DNA from: Acidobacteriota bacterium
GTDB lineage: Bacteria; Acidobacteriota; Terriglobia; Acidoferrales; 2-02-FULL-67-57
Length of the DNA stretch: 5,126 bases
Reading direction: 5' to 3'
Assembly (NCBI GenBank): GCA_016210895.1
Contig: JACQTG010000042.1
Span: 1 to 5,126, forward strand
The first letter of the stretch is position 1. The number at the start of each line of letters is the position of its first letter. The position numbers and the translations under genes are program-made. This document shows positions 1 to 5,126 of the stretch, piece after piece. The notes under the pieces were generated by a model. That model did not search any database. It was given only the letters and a program-made list of their open reading frames with translations, and was not told where the DNA came from.

Positions 1-810
1 CCAGAACAGGTGCTGCCAGAGCAGCGGCGAGCCGCCCTGATGGGGAATCTGCTGGTCGGTCACCACCAGGCCGCCCGGAATGAAGAAGCTGCTGCCGGCG
101 TGCCGGTCAAGCAGTAGCAAGATCCCCGCTGCCAGCAGCACTGCGAACGCGAGCAGCGCCAGGATGGCGGTCACGAACCACGCCCAGCAGGTCAGAGGCA
201 TCCGCAGCAGCGACATCCCCTTGGTGCGCAGGTCGAGCGTGGTGGTGATGAAGTTCAGCGCCCCCATCAACGAGGCCCCGGCAAAAATGGCGATGCTGAT
301 GACCCACAGGCTCTGCCCCCAGCCCAGCCCCGGCCCCGCAATCTCTCCGATGGCGCTCAGCGGCACGTAGGCTGTCCAACCGCTGATCGGCGCCCCGCCG
401 CTCACAAAAAACGCCGCCAGCATCACCGCGAAGGACACAAATGTGAACCAGAATGACAGCATGTTCAGAGTGGGGAAAGCCATGTCGGCCGCGCCGATCT
501 GGATGGGCAGGAAGTAGTTCCCGAAACCGCTCTGCGGCGCCGTGGTCAGCACGAAAAACACCATGATGGTCCCGTGCATGGTCATCAGGGCCAGGTACTG
601 CTCCGGGGTCATGATGTCGAAGAACGGCAGCTTCAGGCTCGGCCACACCAGATGCAGCCGCATCAGCAGCGACAGGAACATCCCCACGAATACCGCCACC
701 AGCGCCAGCAGGATGTACTGGATGCCGATGACCTTGTGGTCGAGGCTGAAGATGTATTTGCGAATGAACCCCTTCGGGGCCTCGTGCACGACCGCGTGGG
801 CTTCCGCCAT
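1..810 (-). CDS. ctaD: Cytochrome c oxidase subunit I (haem-copper oxidase, A family), 5' part only
   Basis: This is the catalytic subunit of the terminal oxidase, which takes electrons from cytochrome c through subunit II, reduces O2 to water and pumps protons across the inner membrane. The 270 codons present begin at an ATG preceded by AGGAG at 5 nt, and the gene runs off the left edge. Visible family marks are SLDHKVIGIQY near residue 22, MHGTIMVFF with His79 as the expected low-spin haem ligand, GFGNYFLPIQIGAADMAFP at about 95-113, and ALNFITTTLDLR at about 184-195. The last residues, LLWQHLFW, directly precede the usual GHPEVY motif, so the CuB histidines and the pump glutamate lie outside the window. 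Asp109, Asn116 and Asn186 match the D-channel residues of the Rhodobacter enzyme, which supports the A family. About five membrane helices are visible. The gene lies 24 nt after ctaC and is almost certainly in the same operon. Complete family members have roughly 530-600 residues, so about half is present. Confidence 0.96.
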   Translation of the reverse strand, partial: MAEAHAVVHEAPKGFIRKYIFSLDHKVIGIQYILLALVAVFVGMFLSLLMRLHLVWPSLKLPFFDIMTPEQYLALMTMHGTIMVFFVLTTAPQSGFGNYFLPIQIGAADMAFPTLNMLSFWFTFVSFAVMLAAFFVSGGAPISGWTAYVPLSAIGEIAGPGLGWGQSLWVISIAIFAGASLMGALNFITTTLDLRTKGMSLLRMPLTCWAWFVTAILALLAFAVLLAAGILLLLDRHAGSSFFIPGGLVVTDQQIPHQGGSPLLWQHLFW

Positions 811-815
811 CGTCT

Positions 816-820
816 CTCCT
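816..820 (-). promoter_or_regulatory. Ribosome binding site of ctaD
   Basis: AGGAG on the minus strand lies 5 nt before the ATG at 810-808, inside the 24-nt gap after the ctaC stop codon. It fixes the ctaD start. Confidence 0.8.
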
Positions 821-834
821 CGCCTCCCTGAAAC

Positions 835-1824
835 CTAATAAGCGGCTTGTTCCTTCAGCCAGTTCTCAAACTCTTCTGGCGACAGCACCTGCATAGTGGA
901 GCGCATCCGGTGGTGTCCCAGCCCGCACAGCTCCGCACACGCAATCTCGAACGTCCCCGTCTTCTCCGCCCTGAAGTGCAGCCGGATGGTGAGTCCCGGC
1001 ACGGTGTCCTGCTTGAACCGCAGCTCCCGCACGAAAAAGCTGTGGGTGACGTCCTTGGCCTTCAGGATGACTTCCACTTCCCGGTTCACCGGCACCGCCA
1101 TGATCGGCAGCACTAGGTCATCGGCCGCCGCCGGGTCGGTCGGGTCCAGGCCTAGGAAGTTCCCCCCCGAGTCGTTCACCAGCGCCGGGTCGGTCCGCCC
1201 GAACACTCCGTCCGGCCCGGGGTAGCGGAAGTTCCACTGGAACTGCTGTCCGGTGATCTCCACCTGCATCGCCCCGGGGGCTGCTCCGAGGAAGTGCATG
1301 GCCGCCCAGGAGCGCTCCGCCGCGACCCCCAGCCCGACAAACATCAACGCGGTCGCGGTGGTCCAGAGAATTTCCAGGGTGGTGCTTCCATGCGAGTAGT
1401 GCGCCCGCCCGCCCCGGTCCCGGTAGCGCAGGACCACGTACCCCAGCCCCAGCTGGGCGAGAAAGAACACAATCCCGCAGATAACCAGGGTGCGGTCGAA
1501 CTGCTTGTCAATGGCTTCCCCGAACGTGGAAATCGGCTCGGGAAACCACCAGGTGCGCTGGACGAAAACGTAAATTGTGGAAACCGTCAGGAGGAACAGC
1601 AGAAAGGCAAGGGTTACTGGCGTTGCAATAGAACGAAACGGAGACCGCAGCAGTAGGCCCACAAGGCCAACCGTGAAGAGTGCATACCCCACCGCGACCC
1701 CGGTCCCCCGTAACCACCACACCCCTTGCACATAGAAATACGTCCAGGCAAGCCACAGGATCAAGAATGCAGTCAAACCAATCCACTGCCGCAGAGATAT
1801 GACATCTGCCCGTTTTTCGCTCAT
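835..1824 (-). CDS. ctaC: Cytochrome c oxidase subunit II with CuA site and N-terminal membrane extension
   Basis: This subunit accepts electrons from cytochrome c at a dinuclear CuA centre in a periplasmic cupredoxin domain and passes them to subunit I. It has 329 residues from the ATG at 1824. An upstream TTG at 1839 would add five residues, but it lacks a ribosome site, whereas GGAG stands 9 nt before the ATG. The CuA ligands are all present: His261 in DVTHSFF, then Cys296, Glu298, Cys300, His304 and Met307 in CAELCGLGHHRM. An aromatic patch, GQQFQWNF (Trp197), marks the usual electron entry site. Glu151 in LEILWT corresponds to the K-channel entrance glutamate. Residues 111-133 and 150-170 are the two canonical membrane helices. 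About three further hydrophobic stretches (15-34, 43-60, 67-88) precede them, an uncommon extension. A loop at about 202-240 enlarges the CuA domain. No haem c CxxCH motif is present. It is the first gene of the oxidase operon visible here. Confidence 0.96.
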   Translation of the reverse strand: MSEKRADVISLRQWIGLTAFLILWLAWTYFYVQGVWWLRGTGVAVGYALFTVGLVGLLLRSPFRSIATPVTLAFLLFLLTVSTIYVFVQRTWWFPEPISTFGEAIDKQFDRTLVICGIVFFLAQLGLGYVVLRYRDRGGRAHYSHGSTTLEILWTTATALMFVGLGVAAERSWAAMHFLGAAPGAMQVEITGQQFQWNFRYPGPDGVFGRTDPALVNDSGGNFLGLDPTDPAAADDLVLPIMAVPVNREVEVILKAKDVTHSFFVRELRFKQDTVPGLTIRLHFRAEKTGTFEIACAELCGLGHHRMRSTMQVLSPEEFENWLKEQAAY

Positions 1825-1826
1825 CG

Positions 1827-1837
1827 CCCTCTGCTCC
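1827..1837 (-). promoter_or_regulatory. Ribosome binding site of ctaC
   Basis: On the minus strand GGAG (1837-1834) is followed by AGAGGG (1832-1827), just before the ATG at 1824. These purine blocks favour that ATG over the TTG at 1839, which would itself overlap the GGAG. Confidence 0.6.
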
Positions 1838-1884
1838 AACTTACGCGCCGGCGGAACCCAACCTCACACGATTCCCGTGGCCGG

Positions 1885-1914
1885 GAGACGCGGGAACCCG
1901 AGACTCGAGAACCT
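1885..1914. repeat. Imperfect 15-bp tandem repeat, two copies
   Basis: The copies GAGACGCGGGAACCC (1885-1899) and GAGACTCGAGAACCT (1900-1914) match at 12 of 15 positions. The core GGAGACGCG recurs at 2002-2010. The tandem lies in the presumed 5' untranslated leader of ctaC. Its role is unknown; it may be a protein-binding site or only a local duplication. Confidence 0.6.
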
Positions 1915-1915
1915 G

Positions 1916-1946
1916 TTGAGCAGACCCACCAACCTCCAATTATAAA
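1916..1946 (+). promoter_or_regulatory. Candidate plus-strand promoter for the Rrf2-narG operon
   Basis: TTGAGC (1916-1921) and TATAAA (1941-1946) are separated by 19 nt and resemble sigma70-type -35 and -10 boxes. The spacer is longer than the ideal 17. If used, it would leave a leader of more than 200 nt before the Rrf2 gene that includes the GTGAC cluster and the palindrome. A nearer but weaker alternative is AATAGT at 2084-2089 as a -10, which has no good -35 box. Confidence 0.3.
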
Positions 1947-1982
1947 CCGCTCACCGTACTCTTGGGAACGTAGTTTTGTCAA
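1939..1982 (-). promoter_or_regulatory. Candidate minus-strand promoter(s) for ctaC-ctaD
   Basis: Two readings are possible. A perfect TATAAT lies at 1944-1939 with a weak TTCCCA at 1968-1963 (18-nt spacer). A perfect TTGACA lies at 1982-1977 with a TACGGT -10 at 1958-1953 (18-nt spacer). The two perfect hexamers are 32 nt apart and cannot serve one promoter together. Both readings put the start roughly 110-125 nt before the ctaC ATG. Confidence 0.45.
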
Positions 1983-2023
1983 TCGCCCTCGCCGGCCTCC
2001 CGGAGACGCGTTCCCTGCCCTCT

Positions 2024-2051
2024 TGTGACTGTCGTCACGAACGACCGTGAC
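2024..2051. promoter_or_regulatory. Cluster of alternating GTGAC half-sites (CRP/FNR-like operator candidate)
   Basis: GTGAC (2025-2029), GTCAC (2034-2038) and GTGAC (2047-2051) alternate in orientation. The first two form TGTGA-N6-TCACG (2024-2039), one base from the classical CRP-type palindrome TGTGA-N6-TCACA. The second and third form GTCACG-N6-CGTGAC. The two direct copies, GTGACTGNCG, are 22 bp apart, about two helical turns. This arrangement suggests binding of a dimeric activator or repressor on one DNA face. No regulator of that family is encoded in the window. Confidence 0.45.
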
Positions 2052-2079
2052 TGCCGACGCTGCCAACTCCAGGGGGTTA

Positions 2080-2094
2080 GAGGAATAGTTCCTC
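2080..2094. promoter_or_regulatory. Perfect palindrome GAGGAA-TAG-TTCCTC, possible operator
   Basis: Six-base arms flank a 3-nt centre about 75 nt before the Rrf2-family start codon. It could be an operator for autoregulation or a small hairpin in the leader. It has no U-tract, so a terminator is unlikely. It does not resemble the IscR or NsrR consensus sites that I remember. Confidence 0.35.
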
Positions 2095-2169
2095 CTCAAT
2101 GGTTTTGTTGGCGGCGGTGCCGACAGCGGACACCGCCCTGGGAGCCAGAGCGAGAGCGAGACGACCTTG

Positions 2170-2610
2170 ATGCTCTATCGACGCTCGGCGCAGTTGGCCC
2201 TGCAAGCCAGCCTGTTGTTGGCCCTCCATCCCGACGGCACCTCGCGGCGCGTGCGCGAGATCGCCGCTGAGCTGGGCGTGCCCGCCACCTATCTGGCCAA
2301 GGTGCTGCAATGCCTGACCCGGGCCGGCCTGTTGCGAGCGGTCCGGGGCCCGGGCGGCGGCGTGCGCCTAGCGCGCTCGGCTCGCGAGATTTGCCTGTGG
2401 GACGTGCTCTCTGCCCTGGAGCCGGTGAGCGAGTTCGAGCGCTGCTTTCTGGGGCTGGGGCAGTGCAGCGATCAGCACCCCTGCCCCCTGCATGAGTCCT
2501 GGGGTCCGATTCGCAGCGAGATTCTGGCCATGCTGCAAACCCAGAGCCTGTTGGATTTCGCCCAGCAAACCCAGAAGAAGTCCTGCCGGCAGGAGAGGGT
2601 ACGCCAATGA
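2170..2610 (+). CDS. Rrf2-family transcriptional regulator with putative Fe-S cysteine triad
   Basis: This is a small cytoplasmic DNA-binding protein of 146 residues, the usual Rrf2 length. The start MLYRRSAQLALQA matches the family N-terminus. A TTG directly upstream is a less likely start, and no strong ribosome site is seen. A winged helix-turn-helix spans about residues 24-70: VREIAAELGVPATYLAKVLQ is the recognition unit and VRGPGGGVRLAR the wing. Cys92, Cys99 and Cys105, followed by His108 in CPLH, form the cluster-binding loop seen in IscR and NsrR. Here the spacing is Cys-x6-Cys-x5-Cys, against Cys-x5-Cys-x5-Cys in the E. coli IscR I recall. The family senses NO, redox state or Fe-S supply through a [2Fe-2S] or [4Fe-4S] cluster. 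Its stop codon overlaps the start of the molybdenum subunit gene, so it is probably a dedicated regulator of that operon and perhaps of the divergent oxidase. Which signal it senses cannot be read from sequence. Confidence 0.92.
   Translation: MLYRRSAQLALQASLLLALHPDGTSRRVREIAAELGVPATYLAKVLQCLTRAGLLRAVRGPGGGVRLARSAREICLWDVLSALEPVSEFERCFLGLGQCSDQHPCPLHESWGPIRSEILAMLQTQSLLDFAQQTQKKSCRQERVRQ
2595..2610 (+). promoter_or_regulatory. Ribosome site and ATGA start/stop overlap coupling the regulator to narG
   Basis: GAGGG (2595-2599), within AGGAGAGGG, lies 7 nt before the ATG at 2607. The ATG shares ATGA (2607-2610) with the TGA stop of the Rrf2 gene. This arrangement indicates translational coupling and one mRNA. 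Confidence 0.8.
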
Positions 2611-5126
2611 ACCCAGTTGATCGCCGCACCTTCCTGGCCTTGGCCGGCCAGGCCGGCCTCCTGAGTTGGCTGGCAAGAGCCGAGCCGTTGCTGCAACTGC
2701 TCGAGCCCATCCCCACCGTCGGGAACCCGCTCGAAGCCTACCCGGCGCGGGACTGGGAGAAAATCTACCGCGACCAGTACCGCTACGACCGCACCTTCAC
2801 CTTCGTCTGCGCCCCCAACGACACCCACAACTGCCGCTTGCGTGCCTATGTGCGCAACGGCATCGTGATTCGCACCGAGCAGGACTACAACGTCCACAAC
2901 TACCAGGACCTTTACGGCAACAAAGCCACGCGCAACTGGAACCCCCGCGGCTGCCTGAAGGGCTACACCGTGATGCGCCGGGTCTATGGCCCCTACCGCG
3001 TCAAGCAGCCCATGGTGCGCCGCGGCTTCAGGCGCTGGGTGGAGGCCAGCTTTCCGCGTCAGGCGAACGGCCTGCCGGAGCGCGACTACTTCCGCCGCGG
3101 CCAGGATGCCTGGGAGGCGATGAGTTGGGACGAAGCCCAGACTCTGGTGGCCCGGGCCATGCTCAACATCATGCAGACCTACCAGGGCCAGGGCGGCACC
3201 CATCGCCTCGACGCCCAGGGCTATCCGCCGGAAATGGTCGAGGCCATGCACGGCGCGGGGCCGCGCACCGTCAAGTGTCGCTCGGGCATGTGGCTCACCG
3301 GCATCCCCCAGATCGGGGCTCTCTACCGCCTCGCCAACGCCATCGCCCTCTTCGATGAAGCCGAGGCCAAGCGGCAAGGGCGCACCCCGATGGGCGGGCG
3401 GGCCTGGTCAAACTACGACTGGCACGGCGACCTCCCGCCGGGCCACCCCATGGTCACTGGCATCCAGACCTTCGACCCCGACCTCGATGACTTTCGCCAC
3501 GCCAAGCTCCTCATCTTCGTCGGCAAGAACATGGTGGAAAACAAGATGGCGGACGCGCACTGGTGGATCGAAGTGCTCGAGCGCGGTGGCAAGGTGGTCA
3601 ATATCTCCCCCGAGTACAGTCCCGCCTCCACCAAGGCCGACTACTGGATCCCCATCCGGCCCGGGACGGACACTGCCCTGCTGCTCGGCCTGACTCACAT
3701 CCTCTTCCGCGACCACACCTACGACGCCGACTTCGTGAAGCGGTTCACTGACCTGCCCTTGCTCGTGCGCACGGACACCTTGAAGCTGCTGCGGGCCGCA
3801 GACATATTCCCAGGCTACCGGCACAAGCCCTGGACCGGCTATTCCGTCCAGGTGCAGCACATCGAACCCAAGTTCCGCGAGGAATGGGGCGACTTCGTGG
3901 TCTGGGATCAAAAAACTGGAAAACCGGTGCCCCTGACCCGCGAAGAGGTGGGCGAGTTTTTCGCACGCAAGACCCTGGACCCGGCACTCGAAGGCCGGTT
4001 CAGCGTCAAGACCGCTGCGGGCCCCGCGGTCGAGGTCAAACCCGTCTTCCAGCTCTACAAAGAGCTGGTAGCCGAGTACGACCCGAAGACCGTGAGCGCC
4101 CTCTGCCAGTCGCCGATCCAGCTAATCGAGCAGCTGGCCCGAGACCTGGCCACCCTGAAGCCAGCCATGCTGCACACCGGTGAGGGTGTCAACCACTACT
4201 TCCACTGCGACCTCACCACCCGTGCCGTCTTCCTCCCCATGGCCCTCACCGGCAACATCGGCAAGGCAGGAGGCAACGTCGGCCACTGGGCGGGCAACTA
4301 CAAGACCTGCGTCTTCGACGGCAACCCGAAGTTCATCTACGAAGACCCGTTCAAGATGAACCTCGACCCGCAAGCCCCACCCGAGCAGATTCACACCACC
4401 TATTACCTGAAGCCCGAAAACGTCTGCTACTGGAACTACGAGGACCGCCCGCTGATCGTCGAGACCCCCGAGGGGCGCAAGGTTTTCACCGGCAAAACCC
4501 ACATGCCGACCCCCACCAAGGTGATCTGGGCGGCCAACGTCAACCTGCTGAACAACGCCAAGTGGGCCTACAACATGGTGGCCAACACCGATCCCAAGGT
4601 GGAGCTCATCGTCTACAACGAGATCGAGTGGACCGGCTCCTGCGAGTACGCCGACGTGGTTTTCGCCGCCCAGAGCTGGATGGAGCAACAGCAACCCAAC
4701 ATGACCGCCTCCTGCTCCAACCCCTTCCTCCAGGTCTGGAAGGGCGGCATCCAGCCCCTCCACAACAGCCGCCCGGATGGGCTGATTGTAGCCGGCGTGG
4801 CCGCCGCCCTCAGCCGCCTGACCGGCGAGCGCCGCTACCGCGATTTCTTCAAGTTCTACCTGGAGAACAACGCCGAGGTCTACATCCAGCGCATCCTGGA
4901 TGCCTCCACCACCACCCGCGGCTACCAGGTCAAGGAGCTGCTCGACTCCGACCGCGGCTGGCTGATGATGTTCCGCACCACCCCCCGCATCACCGGCTGG
5001 GAGCAGATCCAGGAATCCAAGCCCTTCTACAACAAGACCGGCCGGCTCGAGTTCTACCGCGAGGAGCCGGAGTTCATCGAGTACGGCGAAAACCTCATCG
5101 TCCACCGCGAACCGGTGGAAGCCACC
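2607..5126 (+). CDS. narG: Exported molybdopterin oxidoreductase, NarG/NxrA-type large subunit (pNarG-like), 3' end missing
   Basis: This is a type II DMSO-reductase-family catalytic subunit carrying Mo-bis-MGD and an N-terminal [4Fe-4S] cluster. It probably interconverts nitrate and nitrite, with electrons exchanged through an Fe-S beta subunit. The frame stays open for 840 codons to the right edge. The leader DRRTFLALAG (Arg6-Arg7) is a twin-arginine signal with a possible cut after ALARA-like residue 25, so the folded enzyme should lie outside the membrane. Cluster ligands are Cys68, Asp72, Cys76 and Cys116, with Lys118 following in GCLKG. Asp271 in SNYDWHGDLPPGHP matches the Mo-ligating Asp222 of E. 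coli NarG. Other family-like blocks are NPRGCLKGYTVMRRVYGPYR (112-131), GYPPEMVEAMHGAG (205-218), VGKNMVENKMADAHWW (305-320), LTGNIGKAGGNVGHW (547-561) and TGRLEFY (811-817), where the C-terminal pterin domain starts. Relatives have about 980-1,150 residues as I recall, so roughly 150-300 are missing. A beta subunit gene is expected just downstream. Nitrite oxidoreductase, selenate or (per)chlorate reductase remain possible, but the motifs fit pNarG/Nxr best. Confidence 0.88.
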   Translation, partial: MNPVDRRTFLALAGQAGLLSWLARAEPLLQLLEPIPTVGNPLEAYPARDWEKIYRDQYRYDRTFTFVCAPNDTHNCRLRAYVRNGIVIRTEQDYNVHNYQDLYGNKATRNWNPRGCLKGYTVMRRVYGPYRVKQPMVRRGFRRWVEASFPRQANGLPERDYFRRGQDAWEAMSWDEAQTLVARAMLNIMQTYQGQGGTHRLDAQGYPPEMVEAMHGAGPRTVKCRSGMWLTGIPQIGALYRLANAIALFDEAEAKRQGRTPMGGRAWSNYDWHGDLPPGHPMVTGIQTFDPDLDDFRHAKLLIFVGKNMVENKMADAHWWIEVLERGGKVVNISPEYSPASTKADYWIPIRPGTDTALLLGLTHILFRDHTYDADFVKRFTDLPLLVRTDTLKLLRAADIFPGYRHKPWTGYSVQVQHIEPKFREEWGDFVVWDQKTGKPVPLTREEVGEFFARKTLDPALEGRFSVKTAAGPAVEVKPVFQLYKELVAEYDPKTVSALCQSPIQLIEQLARDLATLKPAMLHTGEGVNHYFHCDLTTRAVFLPMALTGNIGKAGGNVGHWAGNYKTCVFDGNPKFIYEDPFKMNLDPQAPPEQIHTTYYLKPENVCYWNYEDRPLIVETPEGRKVFTGKTHMPTPTKVIWAANVNLLNNAKWAYNMVANTDPKVELIVYNEIEWTGSCEYADVVFAAQSWMEQQQPNMTASCSNPFLQVWKGGIQPLHNSRPDGLIVAGVAAALSRLTGERRYRDFFKFYLENNAEVYIQRILDASTTTRGYQVKELLDSDRGWLMMFRTTPRITGWEQIQESKPFYNKTGRLEFYREEPEFIEYGENLIVHREPVEAT

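Larger units (their letters stand above)
1825..2169. other. Divergent intergenic control region between the oxidase operon and the Rrf2-narG operon
   Basis: No credible gene lies in this roughly 345-base stretch. The reading frames that cross it are low-complexity shadows rich in Arg, Ser and Gly with no family resemblance. It separates two divergently read operons and must hold both promoters. In order it contains a 15-bp imperfect tandem repeat, the only AT-rich island of the region (about 1938-1946), a TTGACA on the minus strand, a cluster of GTGAC half-sites, a short perfect palindrome, and a purine-rich GAGCGA tandem (2148-2159) just ahead of the regulator gene. Confidence 0.8.

Noticed and set aside
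1162..1168. Run of seven C within ctaC, a possible slippage site
   Set aside because: The reading frame continues intact on both sides to the CuA motif, so there is no sign of a frameshift or programmed slip.
1837..1839. TTG as the ctaC start, giving five more residues
   Set aside because: It has no ribosome site and overlaps the GGAG that serves the ATG at 1824.
1939..1982. TTGACA and TATAAT on the minus strand as one consensus promoter
   Set aside because: The two boxes are 32 nt apart, far too long for a sigma70-type spacer.
1821..2099. A 92-codon minus-strand frame in the intergenic region
   Set aside because: It overlaps the ctaC start, repeats SRVS only because of the 15-bp DNA tandem, and has no ribosome site or family likeness.
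2472..3377. A 301-codon antisense open frame across the end of the Rrf2 gene and the start of narG
   Set aside because: It shows the same low-complexity composition and would lie opposite the Tat leader and Fe-S motif region. It has no recognisable domain.
4122..5105. A 327-codon open frame antisense to the narG-like gene
   Set aside because: It is a shadow of GC-rich codon use: almost wholly Val, Gly, Ala, Leu, Asp and His with no family resemblance, lying opposite well-conserved motifs of the real gene.

Overview
The window comes from a GC-rich bacterium. It holds two divergent transcription units separated by a roughly 345-base control region. On the minus strand, running out of the left edge, are subunit II (ctaC, complete) and subunit I (ctaD, 5' part only) of an aa3/A-family haem-copper cytochrome c oxidase. 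On the plus strand, running off the right edge, are a small Rrf2-family regulator with an Fe-S-type cysteine set and, overlapping it by an ATGA, the large molybdenum subunit of an exported NarG-like oxidoreductase (840 codons present, 3' end missing).

The molybdoenzyme belongs to the type II DMSO-reductase family. Its closest remembered likeness is to the exported nitrate reductases first described in haloarchaea (pNarG) and to the related periplasmic nitrite oxidoreductases (NxrA) of Nitrospira and anammox bacteria. It has a twin-arginine leader, the Asp that ligates Mo in NarG, and an N-terminal [4Fe-4S] site reading Cys-x3-Asp-x3-Cys-x39-Cys. Sequence alone does not tell nitrate reduction from nitrite oxidation. 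Either way the protein is predicted to work outside the cytoplasmic membrane.

The layout links a nitrogen-oxide enzyme to an oxygen-reducing terminal oxidase across one shared control region. If the enzyme oxidises nitrite, the pair could form a short chain from nitrite through cytochrome c to O2. If it reduces nitrate, the region could switch between O2 and nitrate respiration. The Rrf2 protein, probably sensing NO, redox state or Fe-S status, is translationally coupled to the Mo subunit and is the obvious local regulator. The intergenic region carries a single AT-rich island with opposed -10-like elements, a cluster of alternating GTGAC half-sites that includes a CRP/FNR-like TGTGA-N6-TCACG, a perfect GAGGAA/TTCCTC palindrome near the regulator gene, and a 15-bp imperfect tandem repeat on the oxidase side.

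Taxonomy is uncertain. The long subunit II with its extra loop and N-terminal membrane helices recalls oxidases of Acidobacteriota and similar soil phyla, but this is an impression from memory. No RNA genes, mobile elements or CRISPR arrays were seen.
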